Shown: piece by piece, positions 34,909 to 44,988 of the stretch
Layout of the letters: each line of letters starts with the position of its first letter
Position numbering within the stretch: position 1 is the stretch's first letter
Source of the DNA: Caulobacter segnis
Lineage (GTDB): Bacteria > Pseudomonadota > Alphaproteobacteria > Caulobacterales > Caulobacteraceae
Reading direction: 5' to 3'
NCBI RefSeq assembly: GCF_029543125.1
Contig: NZ_JARQWW010000002.1
Coordinates: 372,001 to 436,000 of the forward strand
DNA length: 64,000 nucleotides
Translations under genes and position numbers: made by a program
Notes under the pieces: generated by a model
Told to the model about the DNA's origin: nothing
The model's input: the letters and a program-made list of their open reading frames with translations, nothing else
The model's database searches: none

Positions 34909-36036
34909 ATGCAAGGACTGGATGCGATCGAGACGCCGGCGCTCTTGCTTGAGGAGATCAAGCTGGAGGCCAATCTGGCACGTTTGAGAGAGGTGCTGTC
35001 GGCCTGGCCGCAGGTTGAGCTTCGGCCTCACATGAAGAGCGCCAAGTCTCTGGCCGTGGCGCGTCGCGTGCTTCCGGCCGGCGGGCCGATCACAGTCTCC
35101 ACCCTGGCCGAGGCCGAATACTTCGCCGACCACGGGTTCGACGACATTCTCTACGCCGTCGGCCTCGCCCCCTCCAAGATCGATCGGGCGGCGAGCCTGG
35201 CCGCCAGGGTTTCGCGCCTTGGGGTCATCCTCGACAGCCGTGAGGCGGCGGCCGCCCTGGCGGCCGCCGCACCCGGGTTCGAAGGGCGCTTGCGTGTCCT
35301 GATCGAAATTGACAGCGACGGTCATCGCAGCGGCCTTCGTCCAGACGATCCTCATCTTCTTGAGGTGGGCGAGGTGCTGGCCGAAGCGGGCCTTCTGGGA
35401 GGGGTCCTCACCCATGCGGGCGAGAGCTACGGCTCGCGAAACTTCGATGATCTGAAGCGCTTCGCAAGGTTGGAGCGCGACCAGGCGGTCCTGGCGGCCG
35501 ATCGCCTGCGCGCCGGCGGACTGGAGTGCAAGACCGTCAGCATCGGCTCGACCCCCACGGCCCTGTTCGCCCAGGACCTTGCGGGGGTCACGGAGATGCG
35601 CGCCGGGGTCTACATGTTCCAGGACCTGGTCATGGCGGGCGCGGGCGTCTGCCGCCCTGAGGACATAGCCCTTTCGGTGCTTTGCGAAGTGATCGGCCAT
35701 CAGGCCGATCGCGGCTGGGTGGTCGTCGATGCAGGCTGGATGGCCCTGTCGCGCGACCGCGGCACTCAGCGCCAGGCGGTCGACCAGGGCTATGGTCTGA
35801 TCTGCGACATGCAAGGTCGCCTGATCGACGACCTGGTGGTCATCAACGCCAATCAGGAACACGGCGTGATCGCTCGCCGGGACGGGGGGCCTTTGCAGAG
35901 CTCAGATTTTCCGGTCGGCGCACGGTTGAGGATCTTGCCGAACCACGCCTGCGCCACCGCCGCGCAGCACAAAGCCTATGCGCTCGTGCGCGACGGCCGC
36001 GTTGTCGATCATTGGGAGCGGTTTGCGGGATGGTGA
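34909..36036 (+). CDS. DSD1-family PLP enzyme (D-threonine aldolase / D-serine deaminase type)
   Basis: 375 residues with an alanine-racemase-like N-terminal barrel (ELRPHMKSAKSLAVARR, the PLP lysine region) and a C-terminal metal-binding motif NHACATAAQHKAY with the His and Cys that bind zinc or manganese. Family members cleave or deaminate D-threonine, D-serine or D-threo-3-hydroxyaspartate. Four bp separate it from the aminotransferase. With dsdA it is the second enzyme in the block specific for D-amino acids. Confidence 0.9.
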   Translation: MQGLDAIETPALLLEEIKLEANLARLREVLSAWPQVELRPHMKSAKSLAVARRVLPAGGPITVSTLAEAEYFADHGFDDILYAVGLAPSKIDRAASLAARVSRLGVILDSREAAAALAAAAPGFEGRLRVLIEIDSDGHRSGLRPDDPHLLEVGEVLAEAGLLGGVLTHAGESYGSRNFDDLKRFARLERDQAVLAADRLRAGGLECKTVSIGSTPTALFAQDLAGVTEMRAGVYMFQDLVMAGAGVCRPEDIALSVLCEVIGHQADRGWVVVDAGWMALSRDRGTQRQAVDQGYGLICDMQGRLIDDLVVINANQEHGVIARRDGGPLQSSDFPVGARLRILPNHACATAAQHKAYALVRDGRVVDHWERFAGW

Positions 36037-37727
36037 GCCGACGATCGTTTGTGACCGGTGCCCCGGCGGCCCTGTTGGCGGCAAGCGCCGTCGAAGCTGT
36101 TGCGGCCAGGCCCTCCGGCCCTTCCGGTTTCAGCGCCGGGCAAAGCGCGGCTTTGGAGACGCTGCTGGCGAGCCTGACCTCACGGGAGGGTCCTGGCGCC
36201 GCCCTGGCCGTCCGACGGCTCGATGGCGCGACCTGGCGAGGCTTCCAAGGGCTCGCCGACCTGGAGAACCGCGTCCCGATCGGGCCGTCCACACGCTTCC
36301 ATGTGGCCAGCGTCTCCAAGCAGTTCACCGCCTACGCCGCCCTTCGCCTGGCCGCGGCCGGACGTCTGGATATGGATGGCGAGCTGGGCGCCTATCTGCC
36401 GGAGCTGCCGGAGTTCGACCAGGCGATCAGCCTGTCCCAGATGGCCTGGCATGTGAGCGGCCTGAAGGACCAGTGGGCGCTGCTGACGCTTGGAGGGCGC
36501 GACTGGGGCGATGTCCTCAACCAGGCGCGAATATTGCGTCTGGTCGCCCGCGTCCCCGAACTGGATTTCGCGCCAGGCTCCGCCTACGCCTATTCCAACA
36601 CCAACTACACCCTCCTCGCCGAGATCGTTCAGCGCGTCAGCGGCGCGCCGTTCTGGCGGCACATGCGCGACGAGGTCTTCGCGCCACGAGGCATGTCGAA
36701 CACGGTCGTCTATGACGACGTGACCGCCGTTCTGACCTCCAGGGCTCAGTCCTACACTGCCGACGGCCAAGGCGGATGGAAGCGATCGATCCTCTCCTAC
36801 GCCAACTTCGGGGCCACCAGCGTCCACACCACGGTCGACGATCTGCTGACCTGGGGCGGCTATCTTCTGCGGCCGCCGGCGGCCGACCAGGCGCTGGCAA
36901 GCCAGATGCTCGCTCAAGGACGGCTGAACGACGGCGCGGCCATCGCCTACGGCCATGGCCTGATCCACGATCAGCTTGGCGGCCATGAAGCATTTGTCCA
37001 TTCGGGCAATGACGCCGCCTTCAACGCCTATTTCGCCATCGTGCCTGCCGCCGGTCTTTGCGTGGCGGTGACGGCCAATACGCGTATGGACGTGCGCAAG
37101 CTGGCCGACGAGATGGTGCGCATCGTCGCCGGCGCCGGCGAACACCAACCGCGTCGGACGACGCGCTCCAGCGCATCCGCTGGTGAGCTGGCCGGCGTCT
37201 ATGTGGGCGGGGCCATGGGGCAATGCCTCTTCGTGGTCGACACCCCGCCAGGCGTCGAGCGTCGCCTGGCGCCGGGCGTCAGCGGAACGCCGCTCACAGC
37301 CGTTGACGGCGAGCTTGTCCGGCTCGACGCCGACGTGCGCCTGAGGCCGCGCCGGGACGCGGGCGGCGCGGTGACCGGACTTGAGGAGACAGACGCCTCC
37401 AACCCCTTCCATCCGACCAAGACACTCTGGCGCCGGGTCGGCGCGTCGGCGCCCAAGCCCGCCAGGTTGCAGCAGCTGGTCGGCGAATGGCGCAGCGGGC
37501 CTTTGGACATCACCTACCGTCTGGACGTCGTCGACGGCCAGTTGGTGATCAGCGACCTTTGGGGCGCGCGGCGCGTGATTTTGCTGGCCACCGACCAGGA
37601 CCGCTTCGACGGCGCCGACGGGGTCTTGCGCACCTTGCAGATCATTCGCGGCGCGGATGGCGACGTCGACCACATCACCCTGAGCACCGGACGCGCCCGC
37701 GGCCTGCGCTTCGACCGGGCTGCGTGA
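36030..37727 (+). CDS. Tat-exported serine hydrolase (class C beta-lactamase / D-aminopeptidase type)
   Basis: 565 residues from ATG 36030, overlapping the previous gene. The N-terminus has a twin-arginine signal (SRRSFVTGAPAALLAASAVEA), so it works in the periplasm. SVSK (Ser94, Lys97) is the catalytic S-x-x-K, YSNTNY the Y-S-N motif, and HSGNDAAF replaces the K-T-G box. A C-terminal ~170-residue beta-rich part is added, as in D-stereospecific aminopeptidases and esterases of this fold. In context a periplasmic D-amino-acid peptidase is the most reasonable role; an esterase is possible. Confidence 0.88.
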   Translation: MVSRRSFVTGAPAALLAASAVEAVAARPSGPSGFSAGQSAALETLLASLTSREGPGAALAVRRLDGATWRGFQGLADLENRVPIGPSTRFHVASVSKQFTAYAALRLAAAGRLDMDGELGAYLPELPEFDQAISLSQMAWHVSGLKDQWALLTLGGRDWGDVLNQARILRLVARVPELDFAPGSAYAYSNTNYTLLAEIVQRVSGAPFWRHMRDEVFAPRGMSNTVVYDDVTAVLTSRAQSYTADGQGGWKRSILSYANFGATSVHTTVDDLLTWGGYLLRPPAADQALASQMLAQGRLNDGAAIAYGHGLIHDQLGGHEAFVHSGNDAAFNAYFAIVPAAGLCVAVTANTRMDVRKLADEMVRIVAGAGEHQPRRTTRSSASAGELAGVYVGGAMGQCLFVVDTPPGVERRLAPGVSGTPLTAVDGELVRLDADVRLRPRRDAGGAVTGLEETDASNPFHPTKTLWRRVGASAPKPARLQQLVGEWRSGPLDITYRLDVVDGQLVISDLWGARRVILLATDQDRFDGADGVLRTLQIIRGADGDVDHITLSTGRARGLRFDRAA

Positions 37728-37738
37728 CCGCAGCCCGG
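37715..37738. terminator. Bidirectional hairpin terminator
   Basis: CCGGGCTGCG-TGAC-CGCAGCCCGG is a perfect 10-bp stem with a 4-nt loop followed by CTTTAGCCTTTA. It overlaps the stop of the serine hydrolase and lies just beyond the 3' end of the convergent cyclodeaminase-like gene. Confidence 0.8.
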
Positions 37739-37747
37739 CTTTAGCCT

Positions 37748-38704
37748 TTAGAAATCCACGTCCACGCCCAGGCCGGCGTCGGCCGCCAGGTCGAGCGCCA
37801 GCCTGGCCATGACCAGGTCCTGCAGGCCAAGCCCCGTGCCGTCATAGAGGGTGATGTCGCCAGCTTCGATGCGCCCGGCCGCCCGACCCGCCGCCACAGC
37901 GCCAAGAAGGGTGAGGGCCTCGGCAGTCGCGCCGTGCTGGCCTTCACCAAGGGTCAGGGACTGGTCGATGGAGTCGGTGAACAGCCGCGCCCGCGCAAGC
38001 AGGGCGGCGGGGACCTCCTGCTTGCCGCGGGTGTCGGAGCCCATGCAGGAAAAATGCGTTCCGGGCCGCACGCTGGCGGGATCGAACAGCGGCGTCGTCG
38101 AGCCGGTGATGGTGATCACCACATCCGCGCGCGAGACGAGCTCGTCGGGCGCGGTCGCCACTTCCACCGGCGCCGAGATGCGTCGCGCCAGAGCCTCGGC
38201 GGCAGGCAAGGATCGGTTGGCGACCAGGACCCGCTCGAACCGTCGGGCCGCCAGGGCGGCCTCCACATGCCAAAGCGCCTGACCGCCCGCACCGATCACC
38301 CCCAGCGTGGCGGCGTCCTTGCGGGCCAGAAGATCGATGGCAAGGGCGCTGGAGGCGGCGGTGCGAAGCGCGGTGATGATGTTGCCGCCGACGAGCGCGG
38401 CGCAGCGGCCGGTATGCGGGTCGCTAAGGACGATGGTCGACTGGTGTCGGGCCAAGCCCAGGGCGGGGTTGTTTGGCCAGTAGCCGCCGATCTTGAGACC
38501 AAGAAGCTCTTGCGGGCGGCTGACGCCGGCCTTCACGCCCCAGACGCAGTCGCCGATCCCCGGCCGCTCGCGGATGACATGAAAGTTGTCCGCCTCGCCC
38601 GTGGCCAGCTCGATGAACAGCCGCCGCATGGCGTCCAGCGCGATGGCCGGGGTGAGGATCTGCGCGCACTCGGCGTCGGAGATCACGCGGGTCTGGGACA
38701 ACAT
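37748..38704 (-). CDS. Ornithine cyclodeaminase / mu-crystallin family protein
   Basis: 318 residues from ATG 38704. The NAD-binding Rossmann core LGVIGAGGQALWHVEAAL is preceded by TALRTAASSALAIDLLAR and VWGVKAGV, and VVITITGSTTPLF follows, all family-typical. Members include ornithine or lysine cyclodeaminase, pyrroline-2-carboxylate and imine reductases, and EutC of ectoine utilisation. The start shares one base with the stop of the DUF2817 gene (TGATG). Substrate unassigned. Confidence 0.9.
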   Translation of the reverse strand: MLSQTRVISDAECAQILTPAIALDAMRRLFIELATGEADNFHVIRERPGIGDCVWGVKAGVSRPQELLGLKIGGYWPNNPALGLARHQSTIVLSDPHTGRCAALVGGNIITALRTAASSALAIDLLARKDAATLGVIGAGGQALWHVEAALAARRFERVLVANRSLPAAEALARRISAPVEVATAPDELVSRADVVITITGSTTPLFDPASVRPGTHFSCMGSDTRGKQEVPAALLARARLFTDSIDQSLTLGEGQHGATAEALTLLGAVAAGRAAGRIEAGDITLYDGTGLGLQDLVMARLALDLAADAGLGVDVDF

Positions 38705-39810
38705 CAACGGAAACGCTCCATGCCGGCCAGGGCCTGCGCCACAGCCTGACGGCTTCGGAACAGCACCATGGCCTTCCAATCATCGAACTCGGGATAGAAC
38801 TGCGCGCGCATGGCCGCCCGGGCCGTGACGCCGCCAGGGCTGTCGGCCAGGCCGTCCCCATAGGCGTGGTGCCAGTGGTCCAGGCGATAGGCCCTGCGGC
38901 TCGCCTCCTGGTCGAAGGTGCCAAACTCAAGGCACGCATAGACATAGCGGCCATCGCCGCGCAATCGCTCCCAAAAGAGCTGCACCGTCCCATTGACCGG
39001 CACCGAGTAGGATGTGCCCAGGGCCGGGCTTGTAAGGCCCGGGCCGAACATCGCCTCGGCAAGATGATGCGACAGGTCGGTCGGCGCGTTCTCGCACTGC
39101 AGCTCGCCGTAGCCGTATGGGCCAAGGCCTGTGTGCAGGTCGATGACGGTTACGAAGTCACGCTGCTCCAGGGCGCAATCTTGGGCGATGATTTCAAGGA
39201 TGCGCCGGGGACCGGACGCCTCAGAGCCTCCGTAGAACATTCCTTTGGGATCGACGTACTGCCCGCTCTTGCGCGCCACCTGAAAGGCGTGCTCACCCAT
39301 CGCCTGGCGCAGATCGGTTAGCGCCGCTTCGGCCGCTTCGAGGGCTTCCGGCTCAAGCGAGCGCGGCAGCAGATGTTCGGCCAGGTCCAGATAGCCGGGG
39401 TTATGCGGCGCGGCCTTGTCGAAGTCGACGAAGTTGCGGTTGAGGTCGCAGCCTTCTTCAGTCACCCGCCGCTCCCAGGCAAAGCCATAGGCGTTGAGGG
39501 CGTGCACCAGGACAATGGCCTGGCCGGGCGCCAGGGCAGGCGGGCGGCGCGCAAGGTCGACCTGCACGCCGGACCCGCAATAGCCTTCCACGCCGTGGAC
39601 GGCGCTCAGGACGACCAGAACCTCGCGCGCGTCGCGCGGTCCGATCCAGGCGACGTCGGTATGAAGCGCCTGGCCCTGGGGTCCGCGCGCGGCGCTTGGA
39701 TAGCTTCTCCAGCTTTTGGCGGCGCTCATGAAGCGACGCCGCGCATCTTCATAGTCGTGGGCGAAGGCGTCGCGTACGGGGTTCACCAGCAGATCGTCCA
39801 AACTGTCCAT
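38704..39810 (-). CDS. DUF2817 zinc (M14-like) hydrolase
   Basis: 368 residues. AVHGVEGYCGS provides His and Glu ligands, VIDLHTGLGPYG the second His, and CLEFGTF the catalytic Glu, as in carboxypeptidase-A-like M14 enzymes and aspartoacylase relatives. NRNFVDF is the family's Asn-Arg substrate motif. It may remove an acyl or amino-acid group from an intermediate, in the way DoeB deacetylates in the ectoine pathway. It is first in a two-gene operon with the cyclodeaminase-like gene. No signal peptide is present, so it is cytoplasmic. Confidence 0.88.
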   Translation of the reverse strand: MDSLDDLLVNPVRDAFAHDYEDARRRFMSAAKSWRSYPSAARGPQGQALHTDVAWIGPRDAREVLVVLSAVHGVEGYCGSGVQVDLARRPPALAPGQAIVLVHALNAYGFAWERRVTEEGCDLNRNFVDFDKAAPHNPGYLDLAEHLLPRSLEPEALEAAEAALTDLRQAMGEHAFQVARKSGQYVDPKGMFYGGSEASGPRRILEIIAQDCALEQRDFVTVIDLHTGLGPYGYGELQCENAPTDLSHHLAEAMFGPGLTSPALGTSYSVPVNGTVQLFWERLRGDGRYVYACLEFGTFDQEASRRAYRLDHWHHAYGDGLADSPGGVTARAAMRAQFYPEFDDWKAMVLFRSRQAVAQALAGMERFR

Positions 39811-39976
39811 GCGGGCAGTCTAGCGTCAGGGACGGCCCACGGTCTCATCGTCAGGCCGCCTGCGGCGCGAAAGCTTCTTGCGATGTCGCGCGAGCGCGAC
39901 GCAGCTTCTTTGGAGGCGCTTCGTCACCCTGCATCATCGGCCGGTGCACAGGCGGCCGTCAGGTGAGAAGGAAGTC

Positions 39977-42112
39977 ATGAACGCCGCCGCCATTCTTCGA
40001 TTCACCCTCGGCGCTTTGGGCGCGGGGCTTCTCGCCACCTCGAGCCTGGCGCAGTCCGCACCCCAAACAGCCCAAGACCGGGCGACCCAGGACCAGGCGA
40101 CCCAGGACGGGTTTGGGGTCTATCCGCCGATTCAAGGTGAAGCCTACTCCCGGTACGAGCGCCGCTCGCTCTATGTGCCGACGCGCGACGGGACGCGTCT
40201 GGCCGTGGACGTCTTTCGTCCGATGAACGCCCAGGGCGTGGAGGCGAGGCCTCTGCCGGTGATCTTCTACTACGCCCGCTACTGGCGCGCCCGCCGCGCC
40301 GCCGACGGCGCGGTGCAGACCAATCTGGGCGTCCTGATGAAGGGTCAGAGCATTGGTCCGCTCACGGCGCGCGATTCCAGCGGCCGCCTGATCTTCTGGG
40401 ATACGGGACGCGAGTCGGTGCCCGAGCTCATGCGCCGCGGATACATCTTCGTGCGCGTCGAAGGTCGCGGCGCCGGCGCATCGGAAGGCGTTCGGCTGGC
40501 CGACTTCACCAAACAGGAGGCCCAGGACGGCGCGGACATGATCGACTGGATCGCCAAGCAGCCATTCAGCAACGGCAAGGTCGGCATGATCGGCGGCTCC
40601 TATCCGGGGATCATGCAGTTGAACGTGGCGGCCGAAGCGCCGCCGGCGCTGAAGGCGATCTTCCCGGCGGCGCCGGCCTTCGATCTCTACCGCCTGGCCA
40701 CCGGCGGCGCCGGCGTCCTGCACAAGGGCATGCTCGGCTTCTCCGCCTCCCAGGCGCGCAGCGACGGACTGGAAGGATCCTCCGTGGTTGCGCAGCTGGC
40801 GCCGGTCGACGCCGATCCGGAAGCCGCCGAGCTGGCGAAAATTCTCAAAAGCCGCGCCCAGAACACTCCGCCAGGCGTCGTGGAGCGGGCCGTCCAGGCC
40901 ATGGCGCCGGATTTTTCGCAAGGCGTGGCCGCCTTGGCCCAGCGCTGGGGCGTGGGCCTCGCCGAGGCTTTGGGCGTCATCATGGATGAAGCCCAGTTTG
41001 AAGCGCGCCTGGCCGACGACCCGCAAGCCCAGGCCATCGCCCTGAAGAGCCTGACGGTGCATCGCGATGCGCCGGCCTTCACCGATCCGCTCAGCACCGG
41101 ACGCCGCTCGCCGCACCTTCTTTTGCCGCAGCTCAACGCAGCCAGGATCCCAACCTATGTGTGGAGCGGCTGGTACGACATGGACACCAGCGGCGCCGCT
41201 CTGCTGGCCCGCAATCTGACCGGCCCGACCAAGCTGACGATCGGCCCCTGGAGCCATGGCCCCAACGAAGACAGCGGCCGCCACACCAGTCCGCTCGTGG
41301 CCAATGAGGCCAAGGCGAGAGAACTGCTCACCGCCGAGGCGATCCGCTGGTTCGACTACTGGCTCAAGGGCGTCGACACAGGGGTCATGTCCGAACCCAA
41401 GGTTCATGTGGGTTACACCGCGGCGTCGGGCGACATCGCCTGGCGGGCCCAGGCGGGCTGGCCCCAACAGACCTCGGACGTGGCGCTTTATCTGGGCGCC
41501 CGTGGCGGTCTCGCCGACAAGCCCGGCCAAGGCGCCGTGCGTTTCACCGCCGACTACACCAAGACCCTGGGGCGCCAGTCGCGCTACCACGACAGCTTCA
41601 GCGGCGCCCCGGAAATGGCCTATCGCAACCTCAACGCCCACGCCGAGGGCGGCGCACTGAGCTTTGAGACCGCGCCCTTGAGCCAGGACCTCCTGGTCGT
41701 TGGTCATCCGATCATCGAGGTTGCAGCGCGATCCAGCGCCGCGGACGGCGATCTGTTCTTCACTCTCGAGGCGGTCGGCGCCGACGGCGAGGCGGCCTAT
41801 GTGACCGAGGCGGTCATGCGGGCGTCCCATCGTAAGCCGGGAGCGGCGCCCTATGACGCCGCCGGGCTTCCGTACGCCCTGGCCACGACCGCGGACGCCA
41901 AGGCCGCCGCGGCCTTCAACGCCGCCCCGGCGGTGATGAAGGCCGAGATGCAGCCCACCGCCTACCGCTTTGCAAAAGGCTCCCGCATCCGCCTAGTGGT
42001 CACCGCCGCCGACGCCGACAACTACATCACCACGCCCCTGACCCCTGCGCCCGCCCTTGAGCTTCTGCTGGGCGAAGGGTCTGTGCTGCGCCTGCCCAAG
42101 GCAATGCCCTGA
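39977..42112 (+). CDS. Exported CocE/NonD (X-Pro dipeptidyl-peptidase S15-type) hydrolase
   Basis: 711 residues from ATG 39977 with AAGGAAG upstream. A signal peptide (ILRFTLGALGAGLLATSSLA) is followed by an alpha/beta hydrolase. Catalytic Ser208 lies in MIGGSYPG, the Asp is probably in WSGWYDMDTS, and the His in GPWSHGPNE. A C-terminal jelly-roll domain (PLSQDLLVVGHPIIEV...) completes the CocE/GAA family layout. Such enzymes act as cocaine esterases, glutaryl acylases or X-prolyl dipeptidases. A periplasmic first attack on the imported substrate fits the neighbouring receptor. Confidence 0.9.
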   Translation: MNAAAILRFTLGALGAGLLATSSLAQSAPQTAQDRATQDQATQDGFGVYPPIQGEAYSRYERRSLYVPTRDGTRLAVDVFRPMNAQGVEARPLPVIFYYARYWRARRAADGAVQTNLGVLMKGQSIGPLTARDSSGRLIFWDTGRESVPELMRRGYIFVRVEGRGAGASEGVRLADFTKQEAQDGADMIDWIAKQPFSNGKVGMIGGSYPGIMQLNVAAEAPPALKAIFPAAPAFDLYRLATGGAGVLHKGMLGFSASQARSDGLEGSSVVAQLAPVDADPEAAELAKILKSRAQNTPPGVVERAVQAMAPDFSQGVAALAQRWGVGLAEALGVIMDEAQFEARLADDPQAQAIALKSLTVHRDAPAFTDPLSTGRRSPHLLLPQLNAARIPTYVWSGWYDMDTSGAALLARNLTGPTKLTIGPWSHGPNEDSGRHTSPLVANEAKARELLTAEAIRWFDYWLKGVDTGVMSEPKVHVGYTAASGDIAWRAQAGWPQQTSDVALYLGARGGLADKPGQGAVRFTADYTKTLGRQSRYHDSFSGAPEMAYRNLNAHAEGGALSFETAPLSQDLLVVGHPIIEVAARSSAADGDLFFTLEAVGADGEAAYVTEAVMRASHRKPGAAPYDAAGLPYALATTADAKAAAAFNAAPAVMKAEMQPTAYRFAKGSRIRLVVTAADADNYITTPLTPAPALELLLGEGSVLRLPKAMP

Positions 42113-42318
42113 CGGCGCGCGGGGATTCTTTTGTCGGTCGTGTGACAGGGGGAAGAATAGCCGGGCCAGAGGCTTGAGAAAGGCAATCTCCAACGTCCGC
42201 GAGAGGCAGACTTCTCCTGGCCCACCCATGGGGAACTGCGGTGGGCGACGCATTTGGACGGCCGTGTGACGCCAAATTCGCCGGCGTCGGCGGCCCCACC
42301 GCAAAGGGGGATACCAAG

Positions 42319-44910
42319 ATGAAGACATGGATTTACGGGGCGAGTCTGCTCGTCCTTGCGGTGGCGGCCTCCCCCGCCAGCGCAAAGCAATCGGCCGACA
42401 CGGCGACCGTCGACGAAGTCATCGTCACCGGCACGAACATCGCCACCAGCAACACCCGCCTGATCACCAACCCGACCCCGGTGGACGTGCTCAGCGAGCA
42501 GACCTTCCGGCTGACCTCCGCGGAGTCGGTCTCCAACCTGCTGAAGGCTCAGCCGATCTCCGTGGGGGCCGCGCTGGCGCCCACCAACAACGAGTATTCG
42601 GGCGGCGGCTCGTCGATCAATCTTCGGGGTCTTGGTCACGCCTACACCCTGGTGCTGGTCAACGGTCGCCGGTTCGGCGGCGAAGATGTCCCCGACACCG
42701 ACGCGGTGCCCGCCGAAGGCGTGGCCAGCGTCGAAGTCCTCAAGAACGGGGCCTCGGCGATCTTCGGCTCCGACGCCATCGCCGGCGTCGTGAACGTCAA
42801 ACTCAAAGACCATTTCGATGGGGTCGAGGTCTTCGCCTCCTATGGCAACACCACCGACGGCGACGCCAGCTACAAGCGCGGCGGCGCCGTGCTGGGCAAG
42901 ATCGGCGACAACTATGGCATCGTTGTCAGCGGCGCTTACGAGCAGCGCAACGGCATGACCAAGTGGGACCGTGAGCTGACCGCCAGCCGCGATTATCGCG
43001 CCCGCGGCGGCGCCGATCGCCGCAGCACGTCGGTCACCGTGCCCAACCGCGTGGTCGTCAACGGCCAGACGCTGATGCTGAACCTTGCGGGCCTGGCCCC
43101 GGGCGCCACGGGGACCGCGGCCAACTACATTCCCCGCAGCCAGAACATGGCGGTCTCGACAAACGAGGACGGCGCCTTCCCGCCCACGGAAGGCTTCAGC
43201 AGCCATTGGGCGGCGCACTACGACGTTCTCGACGAGCGCTTGGTGCTGTTCACCGACGGCTACTTCAGCAGCCGCGATCAGAAGTTCGTGGCCCTGGACT
43301 CCCCGATTGTCTCGGTGACCGCCCCGGCCTCCAACATCTACAACCCGTTCGGCGCGACCGCCTCGGTCGTCTACAAGTTCGGTCCCAACGAATTTGGCCC
43401 GATCACCGAGAACTTCGACGTCACCAACGTGCGCGGCACGGTGGGCCTGCGCGGCCTGATCAACGGCTTCTCCTACGAGGCCGGGTTCACGCGCTATCAA
43501 AAGACGGTCAAGGAAGAGTACCTGAACGACATCTCGCTGGCGGCCGCCCAGGCCGCGGTGAGCCGGCCCGGCGCCACCGCCTTCAACCCGTTCGGCTACT
43601 ACGCAAACTCCGCCGAGCAGCTTGCGGGCCTCAGCCCCACGGCGCGCTACAAGCAGGTCAACCGCCTCGACACCTGGCACGCCAAGGTTTCCGGCGATCT
43701 GTTCTCCCTGCCGGCCGGCAAGGTCCAGTTCGCCGCCGGCGGCGAGTTTCGCGACGTGAAGTACAACTTCGATTCCGACGCGGTCTGGGCCAGCACCACC
43801 TACTGGTGGCTGAGCGGTCCGCGCATGGACAGCCTGCAGTCTCGTGACGTGAAGACCGTGTTTGGCGAGCTGCGCGTGCCGCTCTACGCCAATCCGGACT
43901 CCAAGGCGATCAGCTCGGCCGAGGTTGGCGGCGCCATTCGCTACGAGGACTACAGCGACTTTGGCGATGCGACGGTCAAGCAGGCCAACGCACGCGTCGG
44001 CTTCCTGGAGGAGAGCCTCTATCTTCGCGCCTCTTGGGCGGAATCCTTCCGCGCGCCTTCGCTGGCCCAGCTCTACCAGCCGCAGACGCGCAACACCGAG
44101 CCGGGCGGCTTCTTCTACGACCCCGTGCGCGGCGGCAATTTCCCGGTCGACCGCCTTGTCGGCGGCAATCTGGGTCTTCAGCCGGAGCGCGGCGAAAGCC
44201 TGAACATCGGCGTCGTGTTCGTGCCCAAGGCGATCCCTCGCCTGTCGGCCAGCCTGGACTACTGGCGCGTGGAGATCACCGACCTGATCGCGGCGCCCGA
44301 CGGCCAGGCGCTGCTCAACGGCTCCTCGCCCAGCGGCACGATCACACGTGACCCGGTCACCCAGTATCCGACCCTTGATCTGCGCCTGTCCAACGGCGGC
44401 GACCGCACCGCCGAGGGGATCGATCTTGGTCTCTACTATGGGCTGCCGGCCATGGACCTTGGTCAGGTGAACCTGTCGTTCAACGCCACCTTGACCACCA
44501 AGTTCGAAGATCGCGCCGGCGCCGTGCGGGTTGATCGTCTGGACAACTACAGCGCCACCTTCGGCCCTATTCCCGAACTGCGCTGGGTGGCGGGCGCGAC
44601 CTGGGTGAAGGATGGCTGGGAAGCCGGCGCCTATGTCCGCTACACCAGCGGATACAAGGACGTCCTGCCCGGCGTCGCCGATCGCCGTGTCGAGGCCTAC
44701 ACCACCGGCGATCTGCAGGTGGCCTATACCTTCGAAGGCGCGGACGATGGCTACGGCCGCTGGCTGAAGAATGTCCGCGTCCACGCCGGCGCCGAGAATG
44801 TCTGGGACGAGGCCCTGCCCTTCGTCGCCAGTTCGACGGACGGTTGGGATCGCTTCCTGGCCGACTTCCGCGGCCGATACCTCTATCTGGGCTTCTCCAA
44901 GCGCATGTAA
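42319..44910 (+). CDS. TonB-dependent receptor of the catabolic island
   Basis: 863 residues from ATG 42319, with AAAGGGGG 9 bp upstream. The signal peptide ends SPASAKQ; the plug starts TVDEVIVTGTN and contains NEYSGGGSSINLRGLG and VEVLKNGASAIFGSDAIAGV. The barrel ends in an aromatic strand (RYLYLGFSKRM). It is the outer-membrane entry for the substrate of the block; adjacent exported S15- and S9-type hydrolases suggest a peptide-like ligand. No sigma/anti-sigma pair is adjacent. The 206 bp upstream shows no recognised element. Confidence 0.95.
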   Translation: MKTWIYGASLLVLAVAASPASAKQSADTATVDEVIVTGTNIATSNTRLITNPTPVDVLSEQTFRLTSAESVSNLLKAQPISVGAALAPTNNEYSGGGSSINLRGLGHAYTLVLVNGRRFGGEDVPDTDAVPAEGVASVEVLKNGASAIFGSDAIAGVVNVKLKDHFDGVEVFASYGNTTDGDASYKRGGAVLGKIGDNYGIVVSGAYEQRNGMTKWDRELTASRDYRARGGADRRSTSVTVPNRVVVNGQTLMLNLAGLAPGATGTAANYIPRSQNMAVSTNEDGAFPPTEGFSSHWAAHYDVLDERLVLFTDGYFSSRDQKFVALDSPIVSVTAPASNIYNPFGATASVVYKFGPNEFGPITENFDVTNVRGTVGLRGLINGFSYEAGFTRYQKTVKEEYLNDISLAAAQAAVSRPGATAFNPFGYYANSAEQLAGLSPTARYKQVNRLDTWHAKVSGDLFSLPAGKVQFAAGGEFRDVKYNFDSDAVWASTTYWWLSGPRMDSLQSRDVKTVFGELRVPLYANPDSKAISSAEVGGAIRYEDYSDFGDATVKQANARVGFLEESLYLRASWAESFRAPSLAQLYQPQTRNTEPGGFFYDPVRGGNFPVDRLVGGNLGLQPERGESLNIGVVFVPKAIPRLSASLDYWRVEITDLIAAPDGQALLNGSSPSGTITRDPVTQYPTLDLRLSNGGDRTAEGIDLGLYYGLPAMDLGQVNLSFNATLTTKFEDRAGAVRVDRLDNYSATFGPIPELRWVAGATWVKDGWEAGAYVRYTSGYKDVLPGVADRRVEAYTTGDLQVAYTFEGADDGYGRWLKNVRVHAGAENVWDEALPFVASSTDGWDRFLADFRGRYLYLGFSKRM

Positions 44911-44918
44911 GGATCGAG

Positions 44919-44948
44919 GCCGGCCCGCATGTTCGCATGCGGGCCGGC
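44919..44948 (+). terminator. Strong UUCG-loop hairpin terminator
   Basis: A perfect 13-bp stem (GCCGGCCCGCATG with its complement) around a TTCG tetraloop, 9 bp after the TonB receptor stop, followed by TTGGCCTTCTTG. It separates the receptor from the S9 peptidase gene. Confidence 0.85.
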
Positions 44949-44988
44949 TTGGCCTTCTTGTCATTCACAGCGCCCCCGGGAGGACGCC

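Noticed and set aside
42022-44964. A very long minus-strand open frame opposite the TonB receptor
   Set aside because: It is an antisense shadow caused by high GC and few stop codons; its translation is low-complexity Gly/Ala/Arg/His-rich, while the plus strand encodes a clear receptor.
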